DNA of 36,413 bases, from the NCBI RefSeq assembly GCF_001429025.1, contig NZ_LMHT01000012.1, positions 98,950 to 135,362 of the forward strand. Reading direction: 5' to 3'. This stretch comes from Phenylobacterium sp. Root700. GTDB lineage: Bacteria > Pseudomonadota > Alphaproteobacteria > Caulobacterales > Caulobacteraceae. The notes below the pieces were generated by a model, which saw nothing but the letters and a program-made list of their open reading frames with translations, searched no databases and was not told the origin of the DNA. The first letter of the stretch is position 1, and every line of letters begins with the position of its first letter. The position numbers and the translations under genes are program-made. Below are positions 7,474 through 18,485 of the stretch, one piece after another.

Positions 7474-10400
7474 TGCGCTTTCCCAAGCTGGGCGCCGGCG
7501 GCGAGTTGTTCGAAAGTGAAGACGCGGCCGTCCTTGATCACCTGATCGACGTTGAGGACGTCCATCACGTTGGCCAGTGGATCACCGTCGACGATGACCA
7601 TGTCGGCCAGCTTGCCGGCCGCGATGCTGCCAAGCCGGTCTTCGACCTTGTTGAGTTGGGCGGACTGATAGGTCGCCGACTTCAGCGCTTCGGCGGGTGT
7701 GAAGCCCTGGTCGACATAATATTGAAGCTCCCCGACGATGCCGAAGCCCAGATTGAAGAAGGAGGTGTCGGTTCCTGGAGGCGTTACGACGCCAGCCTGC
7801 TTGAGCCGCGTAACCGGGCTGGGCACGGCGACACCAAGGTCAGGGTCGACCAGCCCCTGCGCATCAATGGCCGCCTTCAGATAGCGCGAAGCCAAGACCC
7901 GAGGCGCCAGCAGCTTGAGCTGTTTGACATCCCGAAACGCCCTGCCCTGCCGCTGCAGATAGTAGGAGCCGACCAGCGGATTGTAGCCTTGGGCGGTCGG
8001 CACCACCATGATGTTGCTCTGCCGATAGAGCTGCATGACATCGTCGTAGATCTTGCCGCCCACGGAGAGGCGGTCGCTGACGATGATGCGGTCACTGGTC
8101 GCCAAATGCTCGATCGCGTCCACGCCATAGGTCGTGGCCGGATAGAGGTCGTGAGAGGTGATCGGAATACCCATTTCATGGGCCGCCTCCGTCGAGCGTT
8201 TCAGGTAGGCGTTGTCGAGCCGCTCGTAGGTTTTGATGAAGTCGTAGTCGAGCCGTTTGGCGCGTTCGAGCTCCAGCTCCAGGGCCGGCATCGAGTTGAC
8301 CGGCAGCGACATGGGGTAATAGAGGCGCGGCCCTTCGATCAGGCCGGTGGTGAAGAGGCGCGGTCCGGCGCGTCGGCCGCTGGCCCAGGCTTCCTTGGCC
8401 TCCAGGCCCTCGCTCGGCTCGGCGCCCGGTTCGCGGATCGAAGTGACCCCGAACGACAGCGCGATGCGGCCGGTCTGCTCGCCGTTGATGATGAAGTTGT
8501 GGATGTGGTTCTCGAACATCCCGGGCACGACAACCTTCTTGGAGGCGTCGATGAGCTGCGCGCCGGTCCGCCCGGCCTGGTGAGGTTCAACCGCCGTGAT
8601 GACGTTGTTGTCGATGATGATGTCGACGTTGTCGCGATAGGCGAGGTTCACGCCGTCGAACAGACGACCGGCATGGACCACCTTGCGCCCCTGCGGGATC
8701 GCATTGCTCCATTCCAGGTTTAGCGGAATGTCTTCGATACGAGCGTCGTCGAGCCAGATCCTCTTCAGCACGTCAGCGGACTGATAGACGATGCTCTTTG
8801 AATCCCCAGCCCAGCTGGGCTGATCGGCGAGATCGTTGGTCATGCGCCGAGGCGTGGCGATGAAGCCGCCGTGCGGATTGGTGGCGACGGTCCACAGGAC
8901 CCCATCCTCGACAAAGGCCATGTGCCGGCCGTCGGGCGAGTAGATCCCGCCGTTCTTGGCGCGAATGCCGAGTGACTTGCCCGACGTCGGCGTCAGGTAT
9001 TTCGGCGACGATCCGTCAAGCGGGACGTTGAAGATCTCGTTGAAGCCGTGGCGGAAACGGTGGGACTTGTTGGCCAGCACCACATAGTTCAGCGCCTCGC
9101 CGTCGGACGACCAGCTCACGACGCTCGGCTTGAAGGTCCAACCGTGGATCTTGCGCAGCACCTTGGTCTTCAGGTCGAGGACGTACGGGAAATTGGCGTG
9201 CCAGTCGTCGGAGGCCAGCGCGGTCAGCGCGATCCGTTGACCGTCCGGTGAGAACACCGGTGACGCCACGCTCTCCACTGTCTCGGTGAGGCGCTCTTCC
9301 TTGCCGCTCGCCACGTCGCGGACATAGAGATCCATGGTGCCGACGCCCCGGCGGTCCGACGTATAGGCGAGCTTGCCGCCATCGGGAGACCACGCGGGCT
9401 CAATATCGACGAAGGGGTCATTGGTTAGGCGCACCGGCTTCGGATCACCAATGGTCAGCAGCCAGAGGTCGCCGAGCGCCGCGAACGCGACCTGCTTGCC
9501 GTCGGGCGACACCACCGGATTCAGAATGCCCTTGGCCTGCTTGGCCGCGGTCGATGTGAAGTCGTGAACCTTGCGGACATAGTCCGGCGCCGGCGTGACG
9601 GTGAACTCGGCCGTGAACGGGATGACCTTCGCCGAGCCTGGGCGGCCGCGCTTGATCTTCCCATCGGCGGTGTAGAGCAGCCCGCCGTCCTTGGACCATT
9701 GCGGTCGCCCCACGAAAACGTCTTCACCCTTCGCGGTGTCTGTAGCGCTTGCCCCCTTGCCGAGATCGACGACCCGGAGTGACGAGGCGCCCTTGGTGCC
9801 GAGGCTGCCCCCTTTATACTCGATGTAGGCGATGGATTTTCCGTCCACGCTCCACGCCGGCAGAGCCATCTCGGTCGGTGCGGACGCCACGGTTCGGACC
9901 GAGCCGCCCGCGTCCTGCACTTTCAGCACCCGGCCCCTCTCGCCCTCGGCCTCAGCGACAAAGGCCAGCCGCGCGCCGTCCGGCGAAAGCGCGGGGTAGA
10001 TCTCATCCTGTGGCGCGGTTGTCAGCTGGATGGGCGAGGACCGGTCCAGGCCCACCCGCCAGACATCGAAATTCCCCGCGCGGTCGGACGAGAAGAGAAG
10101 GGACTTGCCGTCAGGCGCCCAGACCGGTTCGCGGTCATCGGCGGCGCCAAAGGTGATCTGCCGAAGGCCGGTCCCGTCCGGGCGGACGACGAAGACGTGC
10201 CAATAGCCGCCGAGATACTGCTGGAACGCGAGCAGGGTTCCATCCGGGGACCAGGAGGGAAGCCGGGCCTCGGTCAGGCCCGGCACGATCTTCGCCGCCC
10301 CGCCACCGGCGGGAAGGATGCGTAGATCGCCCTGCAGGTCGATGGCGATCCGCGAGCCGTCCGGCGACAGCATCGCGGAGAAGTTGGTGCCCTCCGTCAC

Positions 10401-10484
10401 GCTGAACGTGCGGCTCTCCGCCAAGGCCGGCAACGAAGACGCGCTCGCCAACAACGCGACCGCAAGGCACAGGCTTCTGACCAT
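7470..10484 (-). CDS. Exported TolB-propeller/amidohydrolase fusion (first copy)
   Basis: A 1004-residue paralogue of the next gene, with the same architecture: a cleavable signal peptide (about 1-22, ending PALAE), PD40/TolB propeller repeats such as LSPDGSRIAIDL and WSPDGTLLAF, and a C-terminal amidohydrolase with H660/H662 in GMFENHIHNF, the ITSHDLYP histidine and IEHLATSDR. The distal aspartate segment reads PPGTDTSFF where the paralogue has FGTGTDGG, so the two active sites differ near the metal and may take different substrates. The start is supported by AGGGGA 7 bases upstream. The gene lies 42 bp downstream of the TonB receptor gene and overlaps the following gene by 4 bp, so the three form one operon. 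The fusion arose by tandem duplication; the substrate is unknown. Confidence 0.88.
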   Translation of the reverse strand: MVRSLCLAVALLASASSLPALAESRTFSVTEGTNFSAMLSPDGSRIAIDLQGDLRILPAGGGAAKIVPGLTEARLPSWSPDGTLLAFQQYLGGYWHVFVVRPDGTGLRQITFGAADDREPVWAPDGKSLLFSSDRAGNFDVWRVGLDRSSPIQLTTAPQDEIYPALSPDGARLAFVAEAEGERGRVLKVQDAGGSVRTVASAPTEMALPAWSVDGKSIAYIEYKGGSLGTKGASSLRVVDLGKGASATDTAKGEDVFVGRPQWSKDGGLLYTADGKIKRGRPGSAKVIPFTAEFTVTPAPDYVRKVHDFTSTAAKQAKGILNPVVSPDGKQVAFAALGDLWLLTIGDPKPVRLTNDPFVDIEPAWSPDGGKLAYTSDRRGVGTMDLYVRDVASGKEERLTETVESVASPVFSPDGQRIALTALASDDWHANFPYVLDLKTKVLRKIHGWTFKPSVVSWSSDGEALNYVVLANKSHRFRHGFNEIFNVPLDGSSPKYLTPTSGKSLGIRAKNGGIYSPDGRHMAFVEDGVLWTVATNPHGGFIATPRRMTNDLADQPSWAGDSKSIVYQSADVLKRIWLDDARIEDIPLNLEWSNAIPQGRKVVHAGRLFDGVNLAYRDNVDIIIDNNVITAVEPHQAGRTGAQLIDASKKVVVPGMFENHIHNFIINGEQTGRIALSFGVTSIREPGAEPSEGLEAKEAWASGRRAGPRLFTTGLIEGPRLYYPMSLPVNSMPALELELERAKRLDYDFIKTYERLDNAYLKRSTEAAHEMGIPITSHDLYPATTYGVDAIEHLATSDRIIVSDRLSVGGKIYDDVMQLYRQSNIMVVPTAQGYNPLVGSYYLQRQGRAFRDVKQLKLLAPRVLASRYLKAAIDAQGLVDPDLGVAVPSPVTRLKQAGVVTPPGTDTSFFNLGFGIVGELQYYVDQGFTPAEALKSATYQSAQLNKVEDRLGSIAAGKLADMVIVDGDPLANVMDVLNVDQVIKDGRVFTFEQLAAGAQLGKAQ

Positions 10485-10526
10485 CGATATTCCCCTAATT
10501 TGCAGCAGTTCTCGGCAGCCAAAGGC

Positions 10527-12701
10527 CTAGTGTCGATAGCTCAGCGTGACACCGTAGGTGCGCGGCGGGGCGTAGTTGGCGAAGGCGTCTCCCAAGATGT
10601 CCGAGATCGACACAACGTGGAGTTCGTTGGCGAGATTCTTACCCCAGACTTCGACGCTCCAGGCGCCGCCCGCCGGCCCCATTGTCAGGCCCGCGTCCCA
10701 GTTTTCCTGCGCCAGCACGCGCTCGCTAGGCACATTGTTGATGCTGCTGAAATAGTCGGACTGATACGTGTAGTCGACCCGTCCGGTGGCCGTCATGCCG
10801 CCGAAGTCGCGGGCCAGGCTGGCGCCCATGAAGAACTTGTTCTCCGGAGCGCGCGGAATTTTCTTCCCCGCCAGATTGTTGGCGCCGCTGATGAGCGCGG
10901 AGATCTCGCTCTCGGTGCGGGTGTAGTTCCCGTAGAGGTTCAGCCCCTCGATCGGGACAGCGTTCCATTCCAGTTCGAAGCCCTTGATCTTCGCCTTGCC
11001 GGCGTTGCCGCTCACGAGGACTGCCGGCAGATTGGGCGCGAGCTGGGTGAACACCGAGACCTGCAGGTCGGTGTAATCCATGTAGAAGGCGGTGGCGTTC
11101 ACGCGCAGGCGGCGATCGAACCACTCGGTGCGGGCGCCAGTTTCGTAGTTCCAGACGAACTCCGGGTTGAACGGACGCAGGATCGACTGCTTTTCACTGT
11201 CACCGTCGCTGAACCCGCCGCTCTTGAAGCCGCGCGAAATGGTCCCGTAGACGAAGACATCCGGGGTGACCTGGTAGTTGATCGACGCGGTGGGCGTCCA
11301 GGCGCTCCAATCGGCGCTGGATGCGGCGCTGTAGCCGGGCACGCTGACGCCGCCGTCACGGAAACCGGAGAAGTTCTTCCCGGAAGCAACCGTGGTGTGG
11401 TCCTTCTCGTCGTGGCTCCAGCGAATTCCGGCCTGCAGCTTCAGCTGTTCGGTGAGCGCGAACGTACCGCTCATGAAGGCGGCGAACGCCTTGGTCTCGT
11501 TGGTCGAAGCGTAGGCGTAGCGACCGTCAACCGGGGTCGGACCGAAGCCATAGAAGCGATAGTCCGTCAAGCGGTTGGCGACGCCGTCGTCCTGGTAATA
11601 GTACAGCCCCCCGATCCACTTGAAACGGTCGCCGAGATCGGCGGCGAGGCGGAGTTCCTGAGAGAACTGCTCGGCTTTCTGATCGGCCTGCTGGATGAAC
11701 AGGGTGTGGAAATTGACGCGTCGGTTGGCGACGTCGGACAGCGGCGCGACCAACAGCCCGGTGGTGTTGGCGCGGTTGTGGCTCTGGGTGTTGCGGAAGG
11801 CGGTGATCGAGGTGAACGTCCCGATCGGGCTGTCCCAGTTGGCGTTCAGGCTGACGCCGGCGTTGTCGATATCGGCATAGCCGTCGTCGGTATGGTTCCG
11901 CCCCCGACGCGGTTCGGGGTTCGACTTGCCGGCGGATTTGGGAGCCTCGATCATCAGGTCCCACCACGGCGCGGTGCCGCGCCGCGTCGATCCATCGATG
12001 TTGAGTTGGATGTCCCAATCGTCGTTGGGACGGAAGCGCAGGGCCGCGCGGGCCGCGGCGAGCGTCTCATCCTCGATGTCGCGGCCGGTCGTTTCGTTAA
12101 ACGCGTAACCGCTGTGCTCGCGAGCGATCACCGAGATCTTCGCGGAAAGGACATCGGAGACCGGGCCGCTGATAAGCGCGCTGACGCTCTTGAGGTCATA
12201 GTTGCCGACCGTAGCCTTGGCCTTGACCCGGTAGTCCGAGCCGGGTTTTTCGGTGAAGAAGGCGATGGCCCCGCCGGTCGCGTTCCGGCCAAACAGCGTG
12301 CCTTGCGGACCACGCAGGACTTCGACGCGCTCCAGGTCGACGAACTCGACCGAGGACATCGACGGCTGGCCCATATAGACGTCGTCGACGAACACGGCCA
12401 CGCCGCCGCCGCCGCCGATCCCGCGAATGGTGTACCGTGGCTGACCCGGGGCGAACTGCTCGAAGGTCAGGCTGGGCGTGCGGGTGCGAAGATCGTTGAA
12501 GTCCTCGATCTTCGATCTCTCCAGGAATGCGCCGCTGTAACCCGTCACCGCGAGCGGAACCTGCTGCAGATTCTGGCTGCTGCGTTGAGCCGTGACGATC
12601 ACCTCTTCGACCGCGGTGGCCTGCTGGGCGACGGCCGGGCCTGCCAGAGCCGCCGCCGCGAGCGCGATTGCCGATGCAGTATTGAACGTGGATTTATTCA
12701 T
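10527..12701 (-). CDS. TonB-dependent outer-membrane receptor
   Basis: A 724-residue receptor. The signal peptide ends at about AVAQ (residue 26) and is followed directly by a TonB box in VEEVIVTAQR (31-40). The plug domain (about 45-165) contains YTIRGIGGGGG, VFVDDVYMG and the LERVEVLRGPQGTLFGRNATGGAI signature region. A 22-strand barrel should follow; the C-terminus ends in an alternating strand, TYGVTLSYRH, as in the family. There is no N-terminal signalling extension, so it is not a FecA-type transducer. An AGGGGG sits about 8 bases before the ATG. It is first in an operon with two exported amidohydrolases, which suggests that it imports the compound those enzymes hydrolyse. Iron-chelate uptake is possible, but there are no siderophore genes nearby. 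Confidence 0.92.
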   Translation of the reverse strand: MNKSTFNTASAIALAAAALAGPAVAQQATAVEEVIVTAQRSSQNLQQVPLAVTGYSGAFLERSKIEDFNDLRTRTPSLTFEQFAPGQPRYTIRGIGGGGGVAVFVDDVYMGQPSMSSVEFVDLERVEVLRGPQGTLFGRNATGGAIAFFTEKPGSDYRVKAKATVGNYDLKSVSALISGPVSDVLSAKISVIAREHSGYAFNETTGRDIEDETLAAARAALRFRPNDDWDIQLNIDGSTRRGTAPWWDLMIEAPKSAGKSNPEPRRGRNHTDDGYADIDNAGVSLNANWDSPIGTFTSITAFRNTQSHNRANTTGLLVAPLSDVANRRVNFHTLFIQQADQKAEQFSQELRLAADLGDRFKWIGGLYYYQDDGVANRLTDYRFYGFGPTPVDGRYAYASTNETKAFAAFMSGTFALTEQLKLQAGIRWSHDEKDHTTVASGKNFSGFRDGGVSVPGYSAASSADWSAWTPTASINYQVTPDVFVYGTISRGFKSGGFSDGDSEKQSILRPFNPEFVWNYETGARTEWFDRRLRVNATAFYMDYTDLQVSVFTQLAPNLPAVLVSGNAGKAKIKGFELEWNAVPIEGLNLYGNYTRTESEISALISGANNLAGKKIPRAPENKFFMGASLARDFGGMTATGRVDYTYQSDYFSSINNVPSERVLAQENWDAGLTMGPAGGAWSVEVWGKNLANELHVVSISDILGDAFANYAPPRTYGVTLSYRH

Positions 12702-12946
12702 TCGGTATCCCCCTGTTTTTCCTACCGTCGCTCGGAGCTCTTCTGGCCACTGAACGTCATTGAATAGATGTGGCTCGAATGCGCACGAAGACGCTGATCG
12801 GTATGTAATTATGTGAGCACTGAGGCCTTACGCCGCATCGCAACATTCATTTCGAGACGATGAGCCCTCACGACCTCCATCACTGATGGGATACTTAATT
12901 TCGATCAGCCTCAATTTACTTTGCGGAAGCCTTCTATCACCGGCGG
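12702..12946 (-). promoter_or_regulatory. Promoter region of the TonB receptor operon with a small dyad
   Basis: This 245-bp gap separates the 3-hydroxyanthranilate operon from the TonB receptor gene and is more AT-rich than the genes around it. It contains a perfect 13-bp dyad CCATCA-C-TGATGG at 12877-12889, about 180 bases before the receptor start. No clear terminator hairpin for the upstream operon was found, so read-through into the receptor operon is possible. The exact promoter was not identified. Confidence 0.35.
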
Positions 12947-14950
<2,004 letters not shown>

Positions 14951-14954
<4 letters not shown>

Positions 14955-15727
14955 TTACGTTCCTTGGTGTTGAAGCCCATCAGGCCCAGGTTCTGCACCT
15001 GGAGCTGCACATTGACGCCCGGGCGCAGCGGTTCAGCCGCGGTCGACGCTCCGGCCAGCACGATGTCGCCGGCCTTCAGCCCTTCGCCGTAGCGCTCGGT
15101 CAGGCGCGCCGCGGCCAACAGCGCCCGCAGCGGATGGCCAAGAATGGCAGCGGAAGACCCAACCTGCACCGGCCGGCCATCGAAGGAGAGGATCATGCCC
15201 AGATTGGCGATATCGAGATCCGGCTTGCGCCAGGGCCCGATCACCACCCCGGCCGCGGAGGAGTTGTCGGCCACGACGTCGGCGACCCTGAACTTGAAGT
15301 CCTGGTAACGGCTGTCGATGATCTCCAGCGCAGGCGCCACCGCCTCCACCGCGTCGGCCGCCCATTGCGCGCTGGCCTCGCCGGTGAAGGGCTTTTTCAG
15401 CAGGAACGCGATCTCGGGTTCGACGCGCGGATGGATCATCCCGTCGAGATCGAGGCTCTCCCCGTCGTCGAGGATCATCGCGTCGGTGAGCACGCCCCAG
15501 ATCACCTCGTCGACGCCAACCTGCTGCATCTTCGCCCGGCTGGTCAGCCCCATCTTCACCCCGATGCGGCGCTCGCCGCGCTGAAGGCGGCGGCCGATGG
15601 CCTCGGCCTGCACGGCGTAGGCCGTCTCGATGGAAAGAGCCGGATACATGTCGGTCAGCTGAGCGACGGCGACGCCGCGACGGGCGGCCTCGTCCACGAT
15701 CTCAGCGAGCGCCTTGACGTCGACCAT
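14951..15727 (-). CDS. nbaG: 4-oxalocrotonate decarboxylase
   Basis: A 258-residue member of the fumarylacetoacetase-like hydratase/decarboxylase family that decarboxylates 4-oxalocrotonate to 2-hydroxypenta-2,4-dienoate using Mg2+. The operon holds two paralogues. This one carries the decarboxylase-type motifs [15 protein letters not shown] and [12 protein letters not shown], as in DmpH, whereas the gene at 17674 has the hydratase-type motifs. The metal-binding glutamates lie in [11 protein letters not shown]. The ATG overlaps the end of the aldolase gene by 26 bp, and its stop overlaps the deaminase start. In DmpH/DmpE systems the decarboxylase and hydratase form a complex that protects the unstable dienol; the same is likely here. 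Confidence 0.92.
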
Positions 15728-16751
15728 TGCGGCCTCCTTGTTTGGCGGCGATCAGGTCAAGGGCGACGTCGAGGATCATGTCCTCCTGGCCGCCCACCAT
15801 GCGGCGCCTGCCCAGTTCGATGAGGATTTCGCGCGCTTCCAAGCCGGTGCTCGCGGCCGCCTTTTCAGCGTGGAGCAGGAAGCTGGAATAGACGCCGGCA
15901 TAGCCCAGGCTGAGGGTCTCGCGGTCGACGCGCACGGGGCGAACCTGCAACGGCCGCACCACGTCGTCGGCCACGTCCATCAGCTTGAAGAGGTCGCAGC
16001 CGTGCTCGAAGCCGTCGCGGTCGGCGGCGGCGATGAACACCTCCAGCGGCGCATTGCCCGCGCCAGCGCCGAGGCCGGTGAGCGAGGCGTCGATGCGCAC
16101 CGCGCCGTGTTCGGCCGCGATGATCGAATTGGCGACCCCAAGGCTGAGATTGTGGTGGGCGTGCATCCCCCGCTGGGTCTCGGGTTTCAACACCTCGTCA
16201 TAGGCGTCGAAGCGCTCGGCCACGCCCTTCATGGTCAGGGCCCCGGCGGAGTCGGTGACATAGACGCAGTGGGCGCCGTAGCTCTCCATCAACCGCGCCT
16301 GCTCGGCGAGCTCGCGCGGAGGGGCCATGTGCGACATCATCAGGAAGCCGGACACGTCCATGCCGAGCTGGCGCGCCGCCTCGATGTGCTGGCGTGCGAT
16401 GTCCGCCTCGGTCGAATGGGTGGCGACCCGCACCGAGACCACCCCCAGATCGGCGGCCCGGTGCAGGTCCTCCACCGTGCCGACACCCGGCAACAGCAGC
16501 GTGGTCAGCTTGGCGCGCTTGATCGCCTTGCCGGCGGCCTCGATCCAGGCCCAGTCCGTATGGGCGCCGAAGCCGAAATTGAGGCTCGAACCCGACAGAC
16601 CGTCACCGTGAGCCACTTCGATGGCGTCCACCCCGGCCTCGTCCAGCGCCTGAGCGATGTCGTGGACCTGGGCGATGTCAAACCGGTGACGGATGGCGTG
16701 CATGCCATCGCGCAGGGTGACGTCCTGAATGTACAGACGCTGCGCCATCAT
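15702..16751 (-). CDS. nbaI: 4-hydroxy-2-oxovalerate aldolase
   Basis: A 349-residue DmpG/BphI-type class II aldolase that splits 4-hydroxy-2-oxovalerate into pyruvate and acetaldehyde. The N-terminal HMGL-like TIM barrel has [11 protein letters not shown] (R14, D15) and the metal histidines H197 and H199 in GMHAHHN, followed by the DmpG C-terminal communication domain (about 275-340). The first of two adjacent ATG codons (16751) overlaps the stop of the acetaldehyde dehydrogenase gene. The protein should form a channelling complex with that dehydrogenase, passing acetaldehyde on without release. Its end overlaps the decarboxylase gene by 26 bp, giving a slightly long basic tail ([11 protein letters not shown]). 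Confidence 0.95.
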   Translation of the reverse strand: MMAQRLYIQDVTLRDGMHAIRHRFDIAQVHDIAQALDEAGVDAIEVAHGDGLSGSSLNFGFGAHTDWAWIEAAGKAIKRAKLTTLLLPGVGTVEDLHRAADLGVVSVRVATHSTEADIARQHIEAARQLGMDVSGFLMMSHMAPPRELAEQARLMESYGAHCVYVTDSAGALTMKGVAERFDAYDEVLKPETQRGMHAHHNLSLGVANSIIAAEHGAVRIDASLTGLGAGAGNAPLEVFIAAADRDGFEHGCDLFKLMDVADDVVRPLQVRPVRVDRETLSLGYAGVYSSFLLHAEKAAASTGLEAREILIELGRRRMVGGQEDMILDVALDLIAAKQGGRNGRRQGAR

Positions 16752-17677
16752 GCCGCCTCCAGTTGGCCGCGCTGCGCCATTTGCTCTCCGATCCGCACGG
16801 CGGCGGACGTCATGATGTCGAGATTTCCGGCATAGGCCGGCAGGTAGTGGGCCATGCCCTCCACCTCGAGGAACACCGAAACCTTCATGCCGGTGAAGGG
16901 CTCGCCGCCGTCCGGGAACTGGAGCGCGGTGATGTGCTCGAACTGCACCGCCTGCTTCATGCGATAGCCCGGAACGTACTCCGCGACCTCGCGCACCTTG
17001 GCCTCGATGGAGGCCCGCACGGCCTCCTCGTCGTGGCCCTCGGCCAGGCAGAATACCGTGTCGCGCATCACCAGCGGCGGCTCGGCCGGGTTGAGCACGA
17101 TGATCGCCTTGCCCGCCGTCGCCCCGCCCAACTCGACGATGGCCCGCGAGGTCGACACCGTGAATTCATCGATATTGGCCCGCGTACCCACGCCCGCCGA
17201 CTTGGAGGCGATGGAGGCCACGATCTCGGCATAACGCACCGGGGTGACACGGCTGACCGCGTGCACGATCGGGATCGTCGCCTGACCGCCGCAGGTCACG
17301 AGATTCACGTTTGGGGCCTGCAGATGACTATCAAGGTTGACCGACGGCACCACGAACGGGCCGATGGCGGCCGGCGTCAGGTCGATCAGGCGGCGGCCCA
17401 TGGGCCGCAGAATCGCGTCGTGCCTGGCGTGGGCCCCGGCGCTGGTGGCGTCATAGACGATCCGGACCTGCTTGAACTCGGGCAAGCCCACCAAGCCGTC
17501 GACGCCCTCCGACGTCACGGCCACACCGAGCCGCCGCGCCCTCGCCAGTCCGTCGGACAGCGGATCGACCCCGGCCATCGCCAGCACCTTCAGGTCCGGC
17601 GACAGACGCATGATCTTGATCATCAGGTCGGTGCCGATGTTGCCCGAACCGATGATCGCGCATCCCACCTTGCTCAT
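16748..17677 (-). CDS. nbaJ: Acetaldehyde dehydrogenase (acetylating)
   Basis: A 309-residue DmpF/BphJ-type enzyme that oxidises acetaldehyde to acetyl-CoA with NAD+ and CoA. The Rossmann motif [10 protein letters not shown] is at residues 8-17 and the catalytic cysteine is C129 in [17 protein letters not shown] and the C-terminal dimerisation segment are also present. The ATG at 17677 overlaps the hydratase stop (ATGA) and the stop overlaps the aldolase start. It is the obligate partner of the aldolase next to it. Confidence 0.95.
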   Translation of the reverse strand: MSKVGCAIIGSGNIGTDLMIKIMRLSPDLKVLAMAGVDPLSDGLARARRLGVAVTSEGVDGLVGLPEFKQVRIVYDATSAGAHARHDAILRPMGRRLIDLTPAAIGPFVVPSVNLDSHLQAPNVNLVTCGGQATIPIVHAVSRVTPVRYAEIVASIASKSAGVGTRANIDEFTVSTSRAIVELGGATAGKAIIVLNPAEPPLVMRDTVFCLAEGHDEEAVRASIEAKVREVAEYVPGYRMKQAVQFEHITALQFPDGGEPFTGMKVSVFLEVEGMAHYLPAYAGNLDIMTSAAVRIGEQMAQRGQLEAA

Positions 17678-18477
17678 TGCGGAGCTCCTTCAAATCCAAC
17701 CGACACGGATCCGAGGCCTTCCACGCGGGCCAGGAAGCGGTCGCCCGGCGCGGCCGCGACCATGGGGCCAAGCGCGCCGCTCAAGACCACGTCGCCCCGG
17801 CGAAGCGGCCGACCAATGCGCGCCATCGTGCGCGCCAGCCACAGCACGGCGTTGAGCGGGGAACCGAGGCAGGCGACGCCCGCCCCGGTCGAGACGACCT
17901 CGCCCCGCTTCTCGAGCGCCATGCCGCAGGCGACCAGATCGATCTGGTTCAAGCGGCGCAGTTCATGACCGAGCACGAACCGGCCTGACGACGCGTTGTC
18001 GGCGATGGTGTCGGCGATGGTGATGTCCCAGCCGGCGATGCGGCTGTCGACGACCTCGATCGCAGCGACAGCCCACTCGATCGACGACAGGACGTCGGCG
18101 CTGGTGAGGCGATCTGTGTCGAGATCGCCGCCCAGGATGAACGCGATCTCAGCCTCGCACTTGGGCTGAAGCAGCGCGCCGAACGGAATGTCGCCGCCGT
18201 TTGGGACATCCATGTCGTCAAACAACATGCCGTAGTCCGGCTGGTCGACGCCCAACTGGCGCTGCACGGATACGGCGGTGAGACCGATCTTGCGCCCCAC
18301 CAGCCGGCGCCCCGACGCCAGGGCGGCCTTGGTCAGGCTTTCCTGCACGGCGTAGGCGGCCTCGACATTTTCTGGGCCGATCAGGTCGCGAACCGGCGCG
18401 CAGGGATCGCGGCCACTCGCAGCCTGGGAAAGCCTCGTCGCCGCCTTGGCCACTTCATGTTCTGAAACGGTGGTCAC
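17674..18477 (-). CDS. nbaH: 2-oxopent-4-enoate hydratase
   Basis: A 267-residue FAH-fold hydratase that adds water to 2-hydroxypenta-2,4-dienoate, giving 4-hydroxy-2-oxovalerate. Hydratase-type (DmpE/MhpD) motifs are visible: [35 protein letters not shown] and [20 protein letters not shown]. Metal ligands are in [11 protein letters not shown]. The start is a GTG at 18477 with GAGGGG about 5 bases upstream and 8 bases after the dehydrogenase stop. The open frame runs about 100 codons further upstream, but that part only overlaps the dehydrogenase gene. The protein is likely to form a complex with the paralogous decarboxylase at 14951. Confidence 0.93.
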   Translation of the reverse strand: MTTVSEHEVAKAATRLSQAASGRDPCAPVRDLIGPENVEAAYAVQESLTKAALASGRRLVGRKIGLTAVSVQRQLGVDQPDYGMLFDDMDVPNGGDIPFGALLQPKCEAEIAFILGGDLDTDRLTSADVLSSIEWAVAAIEVVDSRIAGWDITIADTIADNASSGRFVLGHELRRLNQIDLVACGMALEKRGEVVSTGAGVACLGSPLNAVLWLARTMARIGRPLRRGDVVLSGALGPMVAAAPGDRFLARVEGLGSVSVGFEGAPQ

Positions 18478-18485
18478 ATCGCCCC

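Noticed and set aside
7455..8723. Plus-strand open frame of 422 codons
   Set aside because: It is a shadow of the first exported amidohydrolase gene; no family motif.
10500..12767. Plus-strand open frame of 755 codons
   Set aside because: It is antisense to the TonB receptor gene, has no recognisable domain, and is rich in the D/V/R/G composition that high-GC shadow frames show.
12877..12889. CCATCA-C-TGATGG as a third copy of the LysR operator
   Set aside because: It shares only the ATCAC/TGAT wording; the spacing differs and no CTCAATTGAG partner is nearby. It is mentioned only as a dyad in the promoter region.
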